Part shown: piece by piece, positions 17,528 through 26,547 of the stretch
Layout of the letters: every line of letters starts with the position of its first letter
Position numbering within the stretch: position 1 is the first letter of the stretch
NCBI RefSeq assembly: GCF_023684385.1
Contig: NZ_JAGSOJ010000004.1
Coordinates: 1-64,000 of the forward strand
Direction: 5' to 3'
DNA: 64,000 nucleotides
Source of the DNA: Oceanirhabdus seepicola
GTDB taxonomy: Bacteria; Bacillota; Clostridia; Clostridiales; Clostridiaceae
Translations under genes and position numbers: made by a program
The notes under the pieces: generated by a model
Told to the model about the DNA's origin: nothing
Database searches by the model: none
The model's input: only the letters and a program-made list of their open reading frames with translations

Positions 17528-17757
17528 AATGGAGAATGATGGATGTTTCTGCTTCAGGGCAGAAACTACATCTCATTGTTTTGAAAATAATAGGATTTTA
17601 CTCATTTTATCTGATATAAAATATTGTAATAAAACTACAATGTTTCATTTTTAATGAAACAAGTAAACTCGCATTATCCAAGGAACAATAAGATTATAAT
17701 TTCACAGTGTGAAATATCAATCATTCTCCATTATCAATTATACATTATCCATTATGT
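17507..17757. repeat. Palindromic iteron-ended repeat, copy A
   Basis: This ~250-bp element begins with 7-bp iterons (AATGGAG, AATTGAT, AATGTAG, AATGGAG, AATGATG) and ends with the same type in inverted orientation. Inside are nested hairpins TTTCTGC/GCAGAAA, GTTTCAT/ATGAAAC and TTTCACA/TGTGAAA. Copies B (38287-38540) and C (49308-49558) share the layout and much of the core. It overlaps the 3' end of the 316-aa gene. Confidence 0.8.
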
Positions 17758-17762
17758 TTTAC

Positions 17763-18485
17763 TTAGCTTGCAGGATGCTCACCAAATTCAGTATTTATAA
17801 TCCCCTCTAATTCACTTTGAGGAACACTTAACTCAATAAATTCTTTAGCACTATCATCTAAAGGCATGTAGTAAAATACTACATCATCCCCATTAAAGTA
17901 AACACGAATTCCTTCAGCTTCTAGTCCACCTTCAATTCCATTATCAATAGCCTTTTGATTTAGAATTTCTCTTACCTTAGTTTCAGTTTCTGCATCATTA
18001 ACTAAATTGCTATATGCGATTTCATTTGTTGAAGTTATATCCAAACTTACACTGTTTTGTACTGTAACTTCTCCAACTCCATCAATTTTAGCAGTACCCT
18101 TGAATACTACACTTAGAATATTTTCATCCATACGTGTTATTTCATAGTCGATTTCTACATCAGAATAAGCTTCGTTATCTAAATATACCTGTGCATTTTT
18201 TATAAGACTCTGATTCAGATAATCTTTAGAAAGCTCACCTGGGAAATCTTTAATTTGAGGATAACTTACTTTTATATTTCTATCCTCATTTTCTAAAACT
18301 TCTCCTGATAGAGTATAATTTAGATCAGATTTTTTTTCATTTTCCGCTGCCTCTTTATTAGATTTATCATTTTGTACTTGTTTTTGATTTTGCCCATTGT
18401 TTGCTGTAGCTTCATTGCTTCCACATCCAGATAAAACAATTCCAGTACCTAATAATACTGCTGCAATCATTGCTTTTGTTTTCAT
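17763..18485 (-). CDS. Lipoprotein with DUF4163/DUF3298-like domain
   Basis: The 240-aa lipoprotein has a signal peptide ending in the lipobox LSGC (Cys-21), then an Asn/Lys/Gln-rich linker of about 30 residues. The globular part reads ENEDRNIKVSYPQIKDF..., then DYEITRMDENILSVVFKG. It is similar in pattern to DUF4163/DUF3298 proteins such as the RsiV-type lysozyme-sensing fold. AGGAGG lies 10 nt before the ATG. The gene follows uppP by about 130 nt and may be read with the envelope-stress operon. No membrane helix beyond the signal is present. Confidence 0.7.
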   Translation of the reverse strand: MKTKAMIAAVLLGTGIVLSGCGSNEATANNGQNQKQVQNDKSNKEAAENEKKSDLNYTLSGEVLENEDRNIKVSYPQIKDFPGELSKDYLNQSLIKNAQVYLDNEAYSDVEIDYEITRMDENILSVVFKGTAKIDGVGEVTVQNSVSLDITSTNEIAYSNLVNDAETETKVREILNQKAIDNGIEGGLEAEGIRVYFNGDDVVFYYMPLDDSAKEFIELSVPQSELEGIINTEFGEHPAS

Positions 18486-18614
18486 CTTGTTGTAACCTCC
18501 TGAAAATTTTAATTATTATGTAGGTGTCTTGCCTACAATCTATATTATATAGATTTTTTTTCTATTCACATTACAGATAGGTTACAGAAGAAATATTTCT
18601 TGAGATATTATTTT

Positions 18615-19424
18615 TTATCTAATATATAATGCAATAATTATCCCTCCCACAATCAATCTATATATTGCAAATACCTTCATTGGCTTTTTCTTTAAATAAT
18701 TTATAAATTTATCAACAACTATTAAAGCTACTATGAATGCAGTAATAAATCCAACAATTAGTACAATTATATTACTAGCAGTCAACTCTACTGATGTAGT
18801 TACTAATTCATATCCTGTAGCCCCCACCATTACTGGTAATGCTAGAAAGAAGGAAAACTCCGTTGCAGCATATGTTGAAAGTCCAGCTATCCATCCTCCC
18901 ATGATTGTTGAAGCTGATCTAGACATCCCAGGCCATAAAGCCATACATTGAGCAATTCCTATTATTATTGCTTGTTTATAGGTAACATGATTTATATCTC
19001 TAGATACTTTTTTATCCCTTGTTCTTTTTTCCAATACAATCATAAGAATAGCACCTACAACCAAGGCAATTCCTACTGGTAATGGTTTGAATAATATTTC
19101 TTCAATTTTATCCTTAAATAATACGCCTAAAACTCCGAATGGTATTATAGCTATAAATACAGGAATCCAAAACCGCCAACCTTCTTTTTCAAATTTTAGA
19201 AAAGATATTACCGAAGTATAAATCTTCTTCCAAAACAGCACAACAATAGCTAATATCGCTCCTAACTGTATTACAACAATAAACAGATTTGAAAATGCTC
19301 CATCAAATTTTATAAAATCACGTACTATAATCATATGCCCCGTTGACGATACTGGTAAAAACTCAGTTATCCCCTCAACTATACTAATGATTATCGCCTT
19401 TATTAAGGTCATAAATAGCTCCAT
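18615..19424 (-). CDS. uppP: Undecaprenyl-diphosphatase UppP (BacA type)
   Basis: The 269-aa membrane enzyme dephosphorylates undecaprenyl pyrophosphate, the lipid carrier of cell-wall synthesis and the target of bacitracin. Both family signatures are present: EGITEFLPVSSTGH near the N-terminus and PGMSRSASTIMGG at about residue 165. About eight hydrophobic helices span the protein. GGGAG lies 7 nt before the ATG. The start is only 36 nt after bceB, so it is probably cotranscribed with the hydrolase-bceA-bceB row under the BceR-type box at 23365. Release of the lipid from drug and its recycling would then be co-induced. Confidence 0.95.
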   Translation of the reverse strand: MELFMTLIKAIIISIVEGITEFLPVSSTGHMIIVRDFIKFDGAFSNLFIVVIQLGAILAIVVLFWKKIYTSVISFLKFEKEGWRFWIPVFIAIIPFGVLGVLFKDKIEEILFKPLPVGIALVVGAILMIVLEKRTRDKKVSRDINHVTYKQAIIIGIAQCMALWPGMSRSASTIMGGWIAGLSTYAATEFSFFLALPVMVGATGYELVTTSVELTASNIIVLIVGFITAFIVALIVVDKFINYLKKKPMKVFAIYRLIVGGIIIALYIR

Positions 19425-19460
19425 CTTTCCACTCCCTATTTAAGTATATTCCATTACATT

Positions 19461-21392
19461 CTACGCTTTTCTTTTACTTGTAACAACCTTTATAAATTTT
19501 TTAATAGCAAGTAAATAGAATATTATATATACCACGGCTAATACACCTATAGATATTGCACCTGGAACTATAAGACTTCTACTCATAATTAATGCTAATA
19601 CTCTCAATGCAACTATTCCATGTATACTTCCTATCACTAAAGGTAAAATGCATTGTATAGCGCCCTGTTTTATGGCTGTAATCCAAATCTCCCTTTTAGT
19701 AACCCCAATGTTCATAAGTCTTATATATTTTTCCTTATCCATATATGCTTCAGTTATTATATTGAAATAGACCATTACTCCTGATGCAACGATGAATACA
19801 AATGCAAGTATCCCACCAAGGAAAAAATATACCGACATCTCTTTAAATCTATTTTCATCTAGGGATTCTTGTGATAATGCCACAACTTCTTCACTTTCTT
19901 TAAAATTATTTGTTATATCCTCCGTAATGGTTTTTAATTTATCCCTATTTTTTATATTCAAACCAGTGTATCTATATTCCGTGAATAGTCCCTTGTATTT
20001 CTCATAGTCCTCATCTCTCATAACTAATGCAGGTACATTAGCTAGCTTCCCAAATAATGGTGCATATATATTCTTCTCAATGTTTAGTTGCATCCCTTTA
20101 GAGTTTACATACTTTTCGTCTATAAAACTAACCAAAAGTCCTGGTCTCATTATAAAAGTAACTAGATCTTCTCCAATCACAACTTTAGATAGAATCTTAT
20201 CTGCTTTTTTCCCTTCGATGGCTCTCACTATTTTCTCAAAATCTGAGTACCTTAGAGCAAAATAATCAGTGAAATAATACATGTTAGAATTCTTTTTCTC
20301 ATTAACATTTACTTCATCTATATGCATTCCATCTATTGTTATTGAGAAATCAATATCATCTCCATTATCTTTTATTACTTCTTTAACTTTATTAGTATTC
20401 TCCTCATGTCTCTTTGATTCAGACATGAATGCTAAGTGAAAAGGTGCCTCATATCGCTTTGTAAGTGCCACATTATATTTGATTGAGTAACATGTACCAA
20501 AAGCGGTTACTGCACAAGCAACTAATATTGCAACAGCAGTAAGACTCTTATAATTCTTTCTTATTCTATATGCTAGGTTTGAAACTGCAATTATATTTGT
20601 TCCTCTATAAAATATATTTTTTTTCCCCTGTAACCACTTAATAACAGAGGGTATAAGTGCTTGAAATAACCAAAACGTTCCCCAAACAATTAGTCCAATA
20701 ACGACAGGTATTTTAATTACAAGGTAAGGATCTATCTTATATGAGATAAAATAATATGCTCCTCCTATTATCATCACTGATAATATCCCTTTAATAATAC
20801 TCACCTTCTGTTGTTTCTCCTCCATCTTTGAAGCATTGAAAAGGTCTATTAATTTACTTCTATTTATATTTATATATCCTCTAATAGATGCCACTATGAA
20901 GAATAAAGCGAAGAATCCACCGGTCTCTAAAAGACTCTTAGTTGATAAAAAAAACTCAATCTTAACATTACCAATAGCCACTTTTGCTAATGCCATTAAA
21001 AACAATTTGTTTAATAGTATTCCGCCTATTATTCCAAAGAAGAGAGCCGTTAGCCCCATAGATATGGATTCTATTACATACACCATTCCAATCTCTTCTG
21101 TTGTAACTCCCATAAAGGAGTACATTCCAATCTCTTTCTTTCTTTGTTTCAGAAATATGGTGTTTGAGTACCAAACAAAGAATGCTAAGAAAAGTATCAA
21201 TAAAAAGGCTGCTGCGGATGAGGCCCCTTTAGCTGCATAATGAAGAGAATCAGAACCCAGGGCATCTGGATTATATTTTAATGTTGCGAAATTATAATAT
21301 ATTACTATTGAAAATATCATAGCTAACAAATGAACACTATAAGCTCTTATATTATTTTTAAAATTACTCTTTGCTAAATTAAACGCACTCAT
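19461..21392 (-). CDS. bceB: BceB-type ABC transporter permease
   Basis: The 643-aa FtsX-like permease has ten predicted helices and a large extracellular domain between helices 7 and 8 (about residues 310-520). This is the hallmark of BceB transporters, which give resistance to bacitracin and similar peptides and also signal to the BceS kinase. The ATG at 21392 is chosen because GGAGGGG lies 6 nt upstream. It overlaps the end of bceA by 14 nt. Motifs such as GMYSFMGVTTEEIG match the coupling region after helix 2. Confidence 0.92.
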   Translation of the reverse strand: MSAFNLAKSNFKNNIRAYSVHLLAMIFSIVIYYNFATLKYNPDALGSDSLHYAAKGASSAAAFLLILFLAFFVWYSNTIFLKQRKKEIGMYSFMGVTTEEIGMVYVIESISMGLTALFFGIIGGILLNKLFLMALAKVAIGNVKIEFFLSTKSLLETGGFFALFFIVASIRGYININRSKLIDLFNASKMEEKQQKVSIIKGILSVMIIGGAYYFISYKIDPYLVIKIPVVIGLIVWGTFWLFQALIPSVIKWLQGKKNIFYRGTNIIAVSNLAYRIRKNYKSLTAVAILVACAVTAFGTCYSIKYNVALTKRYEAPFHLAFMSESKRHEENTNKVKEVIKDNGDDIDFSITIDGMHIDEVNVNEKKNSNMYYFTDYFALRYSDFEKIVRAIEGKKADKILSKVVIGEDLVTFIMRPGLLVSFIDEKYVNSKGMQLNIEKNIYAPLFGKLANVPALVMRDEDYEKYKGLFTEYRYTGLNIKNRDKLKTITEDITNNFKESEEVVALSQESLDENRFKEMSVYFFLGGILAFVFIVASGVMVYFNIITEAYMDKEKYIRLMNIGVTKREIWITAIKQGAIQCILPLVIGSIHGIVALRVLALIMSRSLIVPGAISIGVLAVVYIIFYLLAIKKFIKVVTSKRKA

Positions 21393-22143
21393 TTTCAACC
21401 CCTCCAAGAGCTCCCATTAGATCAATTATCCTTTGGTAAAATTCTTTTCTTGATGTATCCTTATTAAGCTTTGCATGTATCTTTCCATCCTTTAGGAATA
21501 AAACTCTCTTGCAGTAGCTTGCAGCAAAAGCATCATGTGTTACCATAATAACAGTGGTTTTAAAATCCTCATTCATTCTAACAAGACTCTTTAATAGATC
21601 TGCAGAAGATTTGGAATCTAATGCCCCTGTTGGCTCATCAGCTAGTACTAATTTTGGTTCAGTAATAAGTGCTCTTGCTGCAGCTGTTCTCTGCTTTTGC
21701 CCTCCTGATAGTTCATATGGATATTTGTTCAACTGATCATCAATACCGAAGAAGTTACTTATTTTGTTTACCTTTTCAATTATTTTTTTACTATTCTTCT
21801 TCCCTAATGCAAGTGGTAATGCAATGTTATCCATTATGGTCATATTGTCCAACAGGTTAAAATCTTGAAATATAAATCCCAACTCTTCTTTCCTGTATTT
21901 AGTCAATGATTTTTTGCTTAACTTAAGAATGTTATCACCTTTATAAAAGATTTCACCTGTAGAAGGTGTATCTATTGTAGATAATAAATTAAGCATTGTG
22001 GTCTTCCCTGATCCTGATGGACCCATTATAGCAAGGAAATCCCCCTCCTCTATTTCAATATCAATCCCATCTAGTGCTTTATACTTAACCCCTCTGCTTC
22101 CATATACCTTAGTTATATTTTTCACTTCCATTATTGTACTCAT
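21379..22143 (-). CDS. bceA: BceA-type ABC transporter ATP-binding protein
   Basis: The 254-aa ATPase has Walker A GPSGSGKTT, Q-loop FIFQDFNLLDNMT, signature LSGGQKQRTAAARAL, Walker B LVLADEPTGALD and switch His MVTHDA. These match the MacB/BceA group. The ATG at 22143 has GGAGG 8 nt upstream. It overlaps bceB downstream and follows the hydrolase gene by 47 nt. With BceB it frees the undecaprenyl pyrophosphate cycle from antibiotics such as bacitracin or lantibiotics; the exact drug is not shown by the sequence. Confidence 0.93.
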   Translation of the reverse strand: MSTIMEVKNITKVYGSRGVKYKALDGIDIEIEEGDFLAIMGPSGSGKTTMLNLLSTIDTPSTGEIFYKGDNILKLSKKSLTKYRKEELGFIFQDFNLLDNMTIMDNIALPLALGKKNSKKIIEKVNKISNFFGIDDQLNKYPYELSGGQKQRTAAARALITEPKLVLADEPTGALDSKSSADLLKSLVRMNEDFKTTVIMVTHDAFAASYCKRVLFLKDGKIHAKLNKDTSRKEFYQRIIDLMGALGGVENECV

Positions 22144-22190
22144 ATTAAATACCTCCAATTTATATTTTGTAAAGCGCGCTATACATTACC

Positions 22191-23171
22191 TTAGTTCAAA
22201 CATTCATCTATAAAAGCATTTACTTCCTTCGTCATTTCCTCTGAACAAGTCCAGTGCAAATAATGATGTCCTTCTAGAACAATTACTCTCCCACTATCTA
22301 AATCATTTAAATATGTTTCATAAAAAGACACACTAGTTTTACCATCTTCTCTCTTTTTGGATCTTTCATATGTGAAAATTAGGACTGGTAATTCCTTAGG
22401 ATAAGACATCTTTATAGTTTTATCTAAGTTATTCTGAATTTCATTCACTTCTGATACTATATTTTTATTACCTAACTTCCAGCCTGAAATCATTTTTATT
22501 AAGTTCAAATCATCTTTTGAATAGGCTCCATCTCTTGCAATAGGCAAAAAACTATCTGGTGTTATTAATAATCCAAGCCTTGCAATTCCAGTTGGAACTG
22601 CCCAAGCTGTGCACTTAGGTAATGTCTTACTAGGTTCACCAAAATATTCACACATATTTGGCATTGAACAATCAATACCTATAATAGCTTTTACTTCTTC
22701 GGGGTATGTATTTGCATAATACATACTATAAACACCAGAGATTGAATGTGGCATTAAAATATATGGTCCTTGGATTCCTGATTTTTTCAATGCACTTCTA
22801 GTTTCTTCAACAATCTTCTCTACTGTTCTCTCTTTATCAGTTAAATCACTCCACCCATAACCGAAATTTTCAACAACTACTACTCTGTATTTTTTTGATA
22901 ATTCGTCAGTTAGAGGCATAAAATCCAGTACTGGTGCCGCTGTTCCTAAACCACTAAGCAGCACAATTGTATCTTTGCCCTCACCTTTTGTGTAAACATG
23001 CATTTCTTTTCCATCTATCTCAACCATTTTTCCAATTGGTAAGTTATTCTTCTTTTCTATTACAGTTAAGATATTACTGATAAGTACCCATAATATAAAC
23101 AAAATAATAATTACACACAAACTATAACCTAATATTTTTGTGGTCTTTCTCAAAATATTTTTTGTTTCCAT
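22191..23171 (-). CDS. Membrane-anchored alpha/beta hydrolase in the bce operon
   Basis: The 326-aa protein has one N-terminal membrane helix (about 13-36) and an alpha/beta hydrolase domain outside or at the membrane. The oxyanion region is VLLSGLGTAAP, the nucleophile elbow is MPHSISGVYS (Ser in HSIS, with Pro instead of the usual Gly), and the likely catalytic His is in LEGHHYLHW. It is first in the row hydrolase-bceA-bceB-uppP and about 190 nt downstream of the BceR-type box. A role in antibiotic or envelope stress is inferred from that position; the substrate is unknown. Confidence 0.85.
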   Translation of the reverse strand: METKNILRKTTKILGYSLCVIIILFILWVLISNILTVIEKKNNLPIGKMVEIDGKEMHVYTKGEGKDTIVLLSGLGTAAPVLDFMPLTDELSKKYRVVVVENFGYGWSDLTDKERTVEKIVEETRSALKKSGIQGPYILMPHSISGVYSMYYANTYPEEVKAIIGIDCSMPNMCEYFGEPSKTLPKCTAWAVPTGIARLGLLITPDSFLPIARDGAYSKDDLNLIKMISGWKLGNKNIVSEVNEIQNNLDKTIKMSYPKELPVLIFTYERSKKREDGKTSVSFYETYLNDLDSGRVIVLEGHHYLHWTCSEEMTKEVNAFIDECLN

Positions 23172-23661
23172 TAATCTCTATAGCCCTTTCTAAATATTTA
23201 CTTACAAATGTATGCACTTAATCATAAAGAATCTTTTTTCTTCTTTAAGCTTTAATATTTCAAAATTTCTTTTTCTTAATGATCATTAATTACCTGTTAT
23301 CTATATGATACAGTTTTCGTAAACCTTATTCCATATTTTAGAGTTACAGTTTCATAATGGTATGTTACATCTTTGTAACATACCCTTAATATTGTTGTTG
23401 AAAAAAATAAGTATAATATTTACAGTTAAATCGTAAATCCTTTTTAATTTAGATTTGTTTTAAAAAAGTGTTTCTATTATGAAATAAGGGAACCTATTTT
23501 TACAAGGCTCCCTTAGCTCATATTTCATAAATAATTAATCAAAATTAGTTTTTTTCTTATGACTCATAACTCTTTTGCTGTGTCTTAACAAATTAGATGT
23601 TTATTAGTCTTTTACTTGGTATCATAAGAAGATAGTGTAATAAAATCAGCATATATTTTAT
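23172..23661. other. Intergenic stretch with regulatory box and hairpin
   Basis: Holds the leader of the hydrolase-bceAB-uppP row, the BceR-type box at 23365-23378, and a GC-richer hairpin AAGGGAACCT/AGGCTCCCTT at 23487-23516 that may be a terminator of the bceRS-grpB unit. No further gene seen. Confidence 0.55.
23359..23384. promoter_or_regulatory. BceR-type operator upstream of hydrolase-bceAB-uppP
   Basis: A perfect inverted repeat GGTATGTTAC-N6-GTAACATACC contains TTACA-TCTT-TGTAA at 23365-23378. This matches the TNACA-N4-TGTAA consensus known for BceR-like response regulators. It lies about 190 nt before the hydrolase start. A second perfect match lies before the orphan permease gene. 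Confidence 0.8.
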
Positions 23662-24249
23662 TTATTTTCTTGGATTATATTGGTCAGCATATGCTTTTTT
23701 TGCCTTTTCTGTATACTTTAAAATAAAATCAGATTTAGCATCTGTATATCCATCTCGGTTATGCTCATATTTTTTTATCAGTTCTAATTTTAGTTTACCA
23801 TATTCTTTAACAACTTCTTCATGTTCAATAAGATAGTCTCTAAAATACAATTCATTCCAGTTATCGTTGTAGCGAACATGCAAATGATATACTTTTTCTG
23901 CAAATCCTTCTTTTGTATATCCTTTATTAAATGCCATTCTCATACATGGATTATTTTGAGACGACATCAATCCCCAACCATTATGTAGTAAGGTATTTTT
24001 TAATTGTTCAATATTACTTTCATTATCTATTTCCAGTAAAATATCAACTGTTGGCTTGGCAATCAGTCCTTTAACAGCGGTGCTTCCTATATGATTAATA
24101 CGTACAATATCCCTTTTATCAAGGCAACTTAAAAGTTTTTGTTTTTCAATTTCATACCAATTTTTATAATCTGCATTATGTTCTTTTAGGATTATAGGAA
24201 ATAATTCCCACAATTCTTCCAGCGTCATTTCTGACAATTCTTTTCCCAT
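23662..24249 (-). CDS. GrpB family (nucleotidyltransferase-like) protein
   Basis: The 195-aa protein carries the GrpB signature INHIGSTAVKGLIAKPTVDILLEI (quoted in two parts: INHIGSTAVKGL and AKPTVDILLEI), a fold related to nucleotidyltransferases; its biochemical role is not established. The ATG at 24249 has GGAGG 9 nt upstream. A longer frame overlaps the kinase stop by 4 nt (ATGA at 24375) and would add 42 residues that are not part of the domain. It is the last gene after bceR-bceS and is probably co-transcribed with them. Confidence 0.82.
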   Translation of the reverse strand: MGKELSEMTLEELWELFPIILKEHNADYKNWYEIEKQKLLSCLDKRDIVRINHIGSTAVKGLIAKPTVDILLEIDNESNIEQLKNTLLHNGWGLMSSQNNPCMRMAFNKGYTKEGFAEKVYHLHVRYNDNWNELYFRDYLIEHEEVVKEYGKLKLELIKKYEHNRDGYTDAKSDFILKYTEKAKKAYADQYNPRK

Positions 24250-24371
24250 ATCTACATACCTCCACTCAAAAAATGTGAATAATCTTTGCTTGACAAAATA
24301 AATATTATATGCAACCATTTGAATCATTTCATATTTATCAATACTTAGATTTTGTGCAAACTTAATATAAC

Positions 24372-25394
24372 TCATATCTTTAGATAATCAGAAAACTTAT
24401 TAATAGATAGTGTAAACTCAGTGAAGTCTCCTGCCTCAGATTCCACACTTATTTTATAATTAAGCTTGTTACACATTTTCTTAACTATATATAATCCCAT
24501 TCCTGTAGCCTTTGTCACATTTATTCCTGAATCGCCAGTGTATCCTTTATCAAACACCCTGTCCAAACTCTTTATGGGAATCCCTACCCCATTATCCCTT
24601 ATCTTTAGTTGAATATAATTCTGATCATCCTCAGCATAGATTTTCACATTCCCATTCTCCTGTGTATATTTGCAACTGTTATTTATAAGCTGCTCTATCA
24701 TATACCCAAGCCACTTTGAATCTGTAGTTATTTCATAATTTAAGTCCTGTAATTCAAGGCTTATATTCTTATCTATAAACAGATATGAATTCTTCCTCAC
24801 AATCTTTTTGATAAGTTTATCCAAATCTATTTGAGCTATTGTAATATCCTCTTCAAAACTCGATGCTCTACTTGTATATAGAACCTGTTCTATATAATAC
24901 TCTATTTTGTTTATCTGTTCTGTTAGTCTTTTTATATCATTAAGTGAACAACTTTCATCCATTCTTTCAAGAACAAGATTACACACAGATACAGGTATCT
25001 TAATCTCATGTACCCACTTTGTTATATAATCATTTAGTTCCCTTAAGGAGTGCTTGCATTCCTCTGCTTCCTTAAATTTTTCACTATCTTTTAGCTCTAC
25101 AATCTTTCTAATAATTTGAAGATAGTAACTATCCCCTTTGATATCGTTTTCAATGATACTTTCACCATGATTCAGTTTTTGTTCAATAACAGAAACTTCT
25201 CCCCTCCACTTTACAAATCCTATAATGGTAAATATCCCAACAATAATAAACACAAGAGAATTTATATATATAATTTCTTCCATGCCCATACTTAAAGGAG
25301 CACTTGTAATAAGCACACTGTTTATTACAATAATACTAATTAAAAAACAGCATATGGTTAATTTAATTGTTTTAATATATTCCAAAATCCTCAT
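24372..25394 (-). CDS. bceS: BceS-type sensor histidine kinase
   Basis: The 340-aa intramembrane-sensing kinase has two N-terminal helices (about 12-32 and 40-62) with only a few residues between them, so it has no sensor domain of its own. The phospho-acceptor is in KWVHEIKIP (about residue 128). The ATPase boxes are N (NNSCKYT), G1 (DNGVGIP) and G2 (GMGLYIVKKM). Such kinases sense the flux of a cognate BceAB transporter. It overlaps the response regulator gene by 4 nt. Confidence 0.93.
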   Translation of the reverse strand: MRILEYIKTIKLTICCFLISIIVINSVLITSAPLSMGMEEIIYINSLVFIIVGIFTIIGFVKWRGEVSVIEQKLNHGESIIENDIKGDSYYLQIIRKIVELKDSEKFKEAEECKHSLRELNDYITKWVHEIKIPVSVCNLVLERMDESCSLNDIKRLTEQINKIEYYIEQVLYTSRASSFEEDITIAQIDLDKLIKKIVRKNSYLFIDKNISLELQDLNYEITTDSKWLGYMIEQLINNSCKYTQENGNVKIYAEDDQNYIQLKIRDNGVGIPIKSLDRVFDKGYTGDSGINVTKATGMGLYIVKKMCNKLNYKISVESEAGDFTEFTLSINKFSDYLKI

Positions 25395-26065
25395 TGTACA
25401 ACATACCCCAGTCCTTTTTTAGTCTGAATGAACTCATCTAGTCCAATATCTTTTAATCGCCCTCTCAGTCTATTTATATTAACAGTCAATGTATTATCAT
25501 TTATGAACTGGTCATCATCCCAAAGTGCTCTCATTATCTTATCTCTTGACATTATTGTCCCTTTATTTTTCATAAGAAGTGACAATACCTTAAGTTCATT
25601 TTTTGTTAATTCAATTTTATGGTGCACATATATAAGAGTTCCCTCTGAAACATTAAGTATAGCTCCTCTATGTTCAATTGTTTCTTTCATACTCTCCCCA
25701 TATGAGTAGCACCTTCTAAGCTGAGCAATTATCTTTGCGATTAAAATATCCATTGCAAAAGGCTTAGTCACAAAATCATCCCCACCCATATTTATTGCCA
25801 TAACAACATCCATGTTGGTATCTCTTGATGACATAAATATAATAGGAAGCTTGGACAATTCTCTAATCTTCCTACACCAATGAAACCCATCGAAACTTGG
25901 AAGATTTATATCCATCAAAACCAGATGAGGCTTCAAGTCAACAAACTCCTTATCTATATCTGAAAATTTCTCAATTCCAAATGCATCATATCCCCATTTC
26001 TTAAGAGATAGTATAACCTCTTCACATAAATTCTTATCATCTTCAATCACTAATATTCTGTACAT
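25391..26065 (-). CDS. bceR: BceR-type OmpR-family response regulator
   Basis: The 224-aa regulator has a receiver domain with the acidic pair EDD near residue 7, the phospho-acceptor in LMDINLP (about residue 52) and the Lys of TKPF. A winged-helix DNA-binding domain follows (LTKNELKVLSLLMKN, then NTLTVNINRLRGRL). The ATG at 26065 has GGAGGA 4 nt upstream and avoids eight non-conserved residues. It probably binds the two TTACA-N4-TGTAA boxes at 23365 and 30882. Confidence 0.93.
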   Translation of the reverse strand: MYRILVIEDDKNLCEEVILSLKKWGYDAFGIEKFSDIDKEFVDLKPHLVLMDINLPSFDGFHWCRKIRELSKLPIIFMSSRDTNMDVVMAINMGGDDFVTKPFAMDILIAKIIAQLRRCYSYGESMKETIEHRGAILNVSEGTLIYVHHKIELTKNELKVLSLLMKNKGTIMSRDKIMRALWDDDQFINDNTLTVNINRLRGRLKDIGLDEFIQTKKGLGYVVQ

Positions 26066-26240
26066 ATGCTCCTCCATATTAAAATACATTTGTCTTTATT
26101 GTTCCCCTTGTTATTACCTTTATTATACAACTATACATGAAAATATCAACTTCTAAGAAATTGTCCATTCTCTGTTTTAATTTATTTATGAACTAAAACT
26201 ATGATCACCTCTAAATTTATACATATTAGACATTCCAACA

Positions 26241-26460
26241 TTTTGTCCACACCACTTGTGTGAATTATCTGACTTTTTCGAAACTTTTCCACAGCTTTTC
26301 CCCACAATACCAATCCTATTCTGAAAGTTTTCCACAATACCTCAACGAATTATCAGACTTTTTAGAATCTTTTCCACAACTTCTTCGTATATTGAGTGAC
26401 TTTTCAGAAAGTTTTCCACAACTCTCTTTATTATGCTCTAAATACTCAATTTTTGTCCAC
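26241..26460. repeat. Array of TTTTCCACA motifs with ~42-bp period
   Basis: Exact TTTTCCACA 9-mers begin at 26285, 26328, 26370 and 26412, spaced 43, 42 and 42 bp. Related TTTTGTCCAC motifs lie at 26241 and 26451, and TTTTCCCCACA at 26296. All are on the plus strand. The motif is one mismatch from the DnaA box TTATCCACA. A plus-strand frame through the array has a 14-residue repeat (SDF.ESFPQLL), so a decayed coding repeat is the alternative. Confidence 0.6.
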
Positions 26461-26487
26461 TTCTACCCAATCTTTAATATAACAAAT

Positions 26488-26524
26488 AAACTCACCCAGA
26501 AGTTATTACCCCTAGGTGAGTTCT
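26488..26524 (-). terminator. Terminator of the 208-aa gene
   Basis: The stem AACTCACC/GGTGAGTT with a loop of about 20 nt lies 24 nt after the stop codon of the gene at 26548. Confidence 0.6.
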
Positions 26525-26547
26525 TTTACTTTTTCTATTAAATCTAC

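Noticed and set aside
24250..24375. Longer GrpB start overlapping the kinase stop (ATGA)
   Set aside because: The internal ATG has a perfect GGAGG at good spacing and the extra 42 residues do not belong to the domain.
26260..26541. Plus-strand 93-codon frame over the TTTTCCACA array
   Set aside because: No ribosome binding site and it runs through the terminator of the next gene. It was kept only as an alternative explanation of the repeat.
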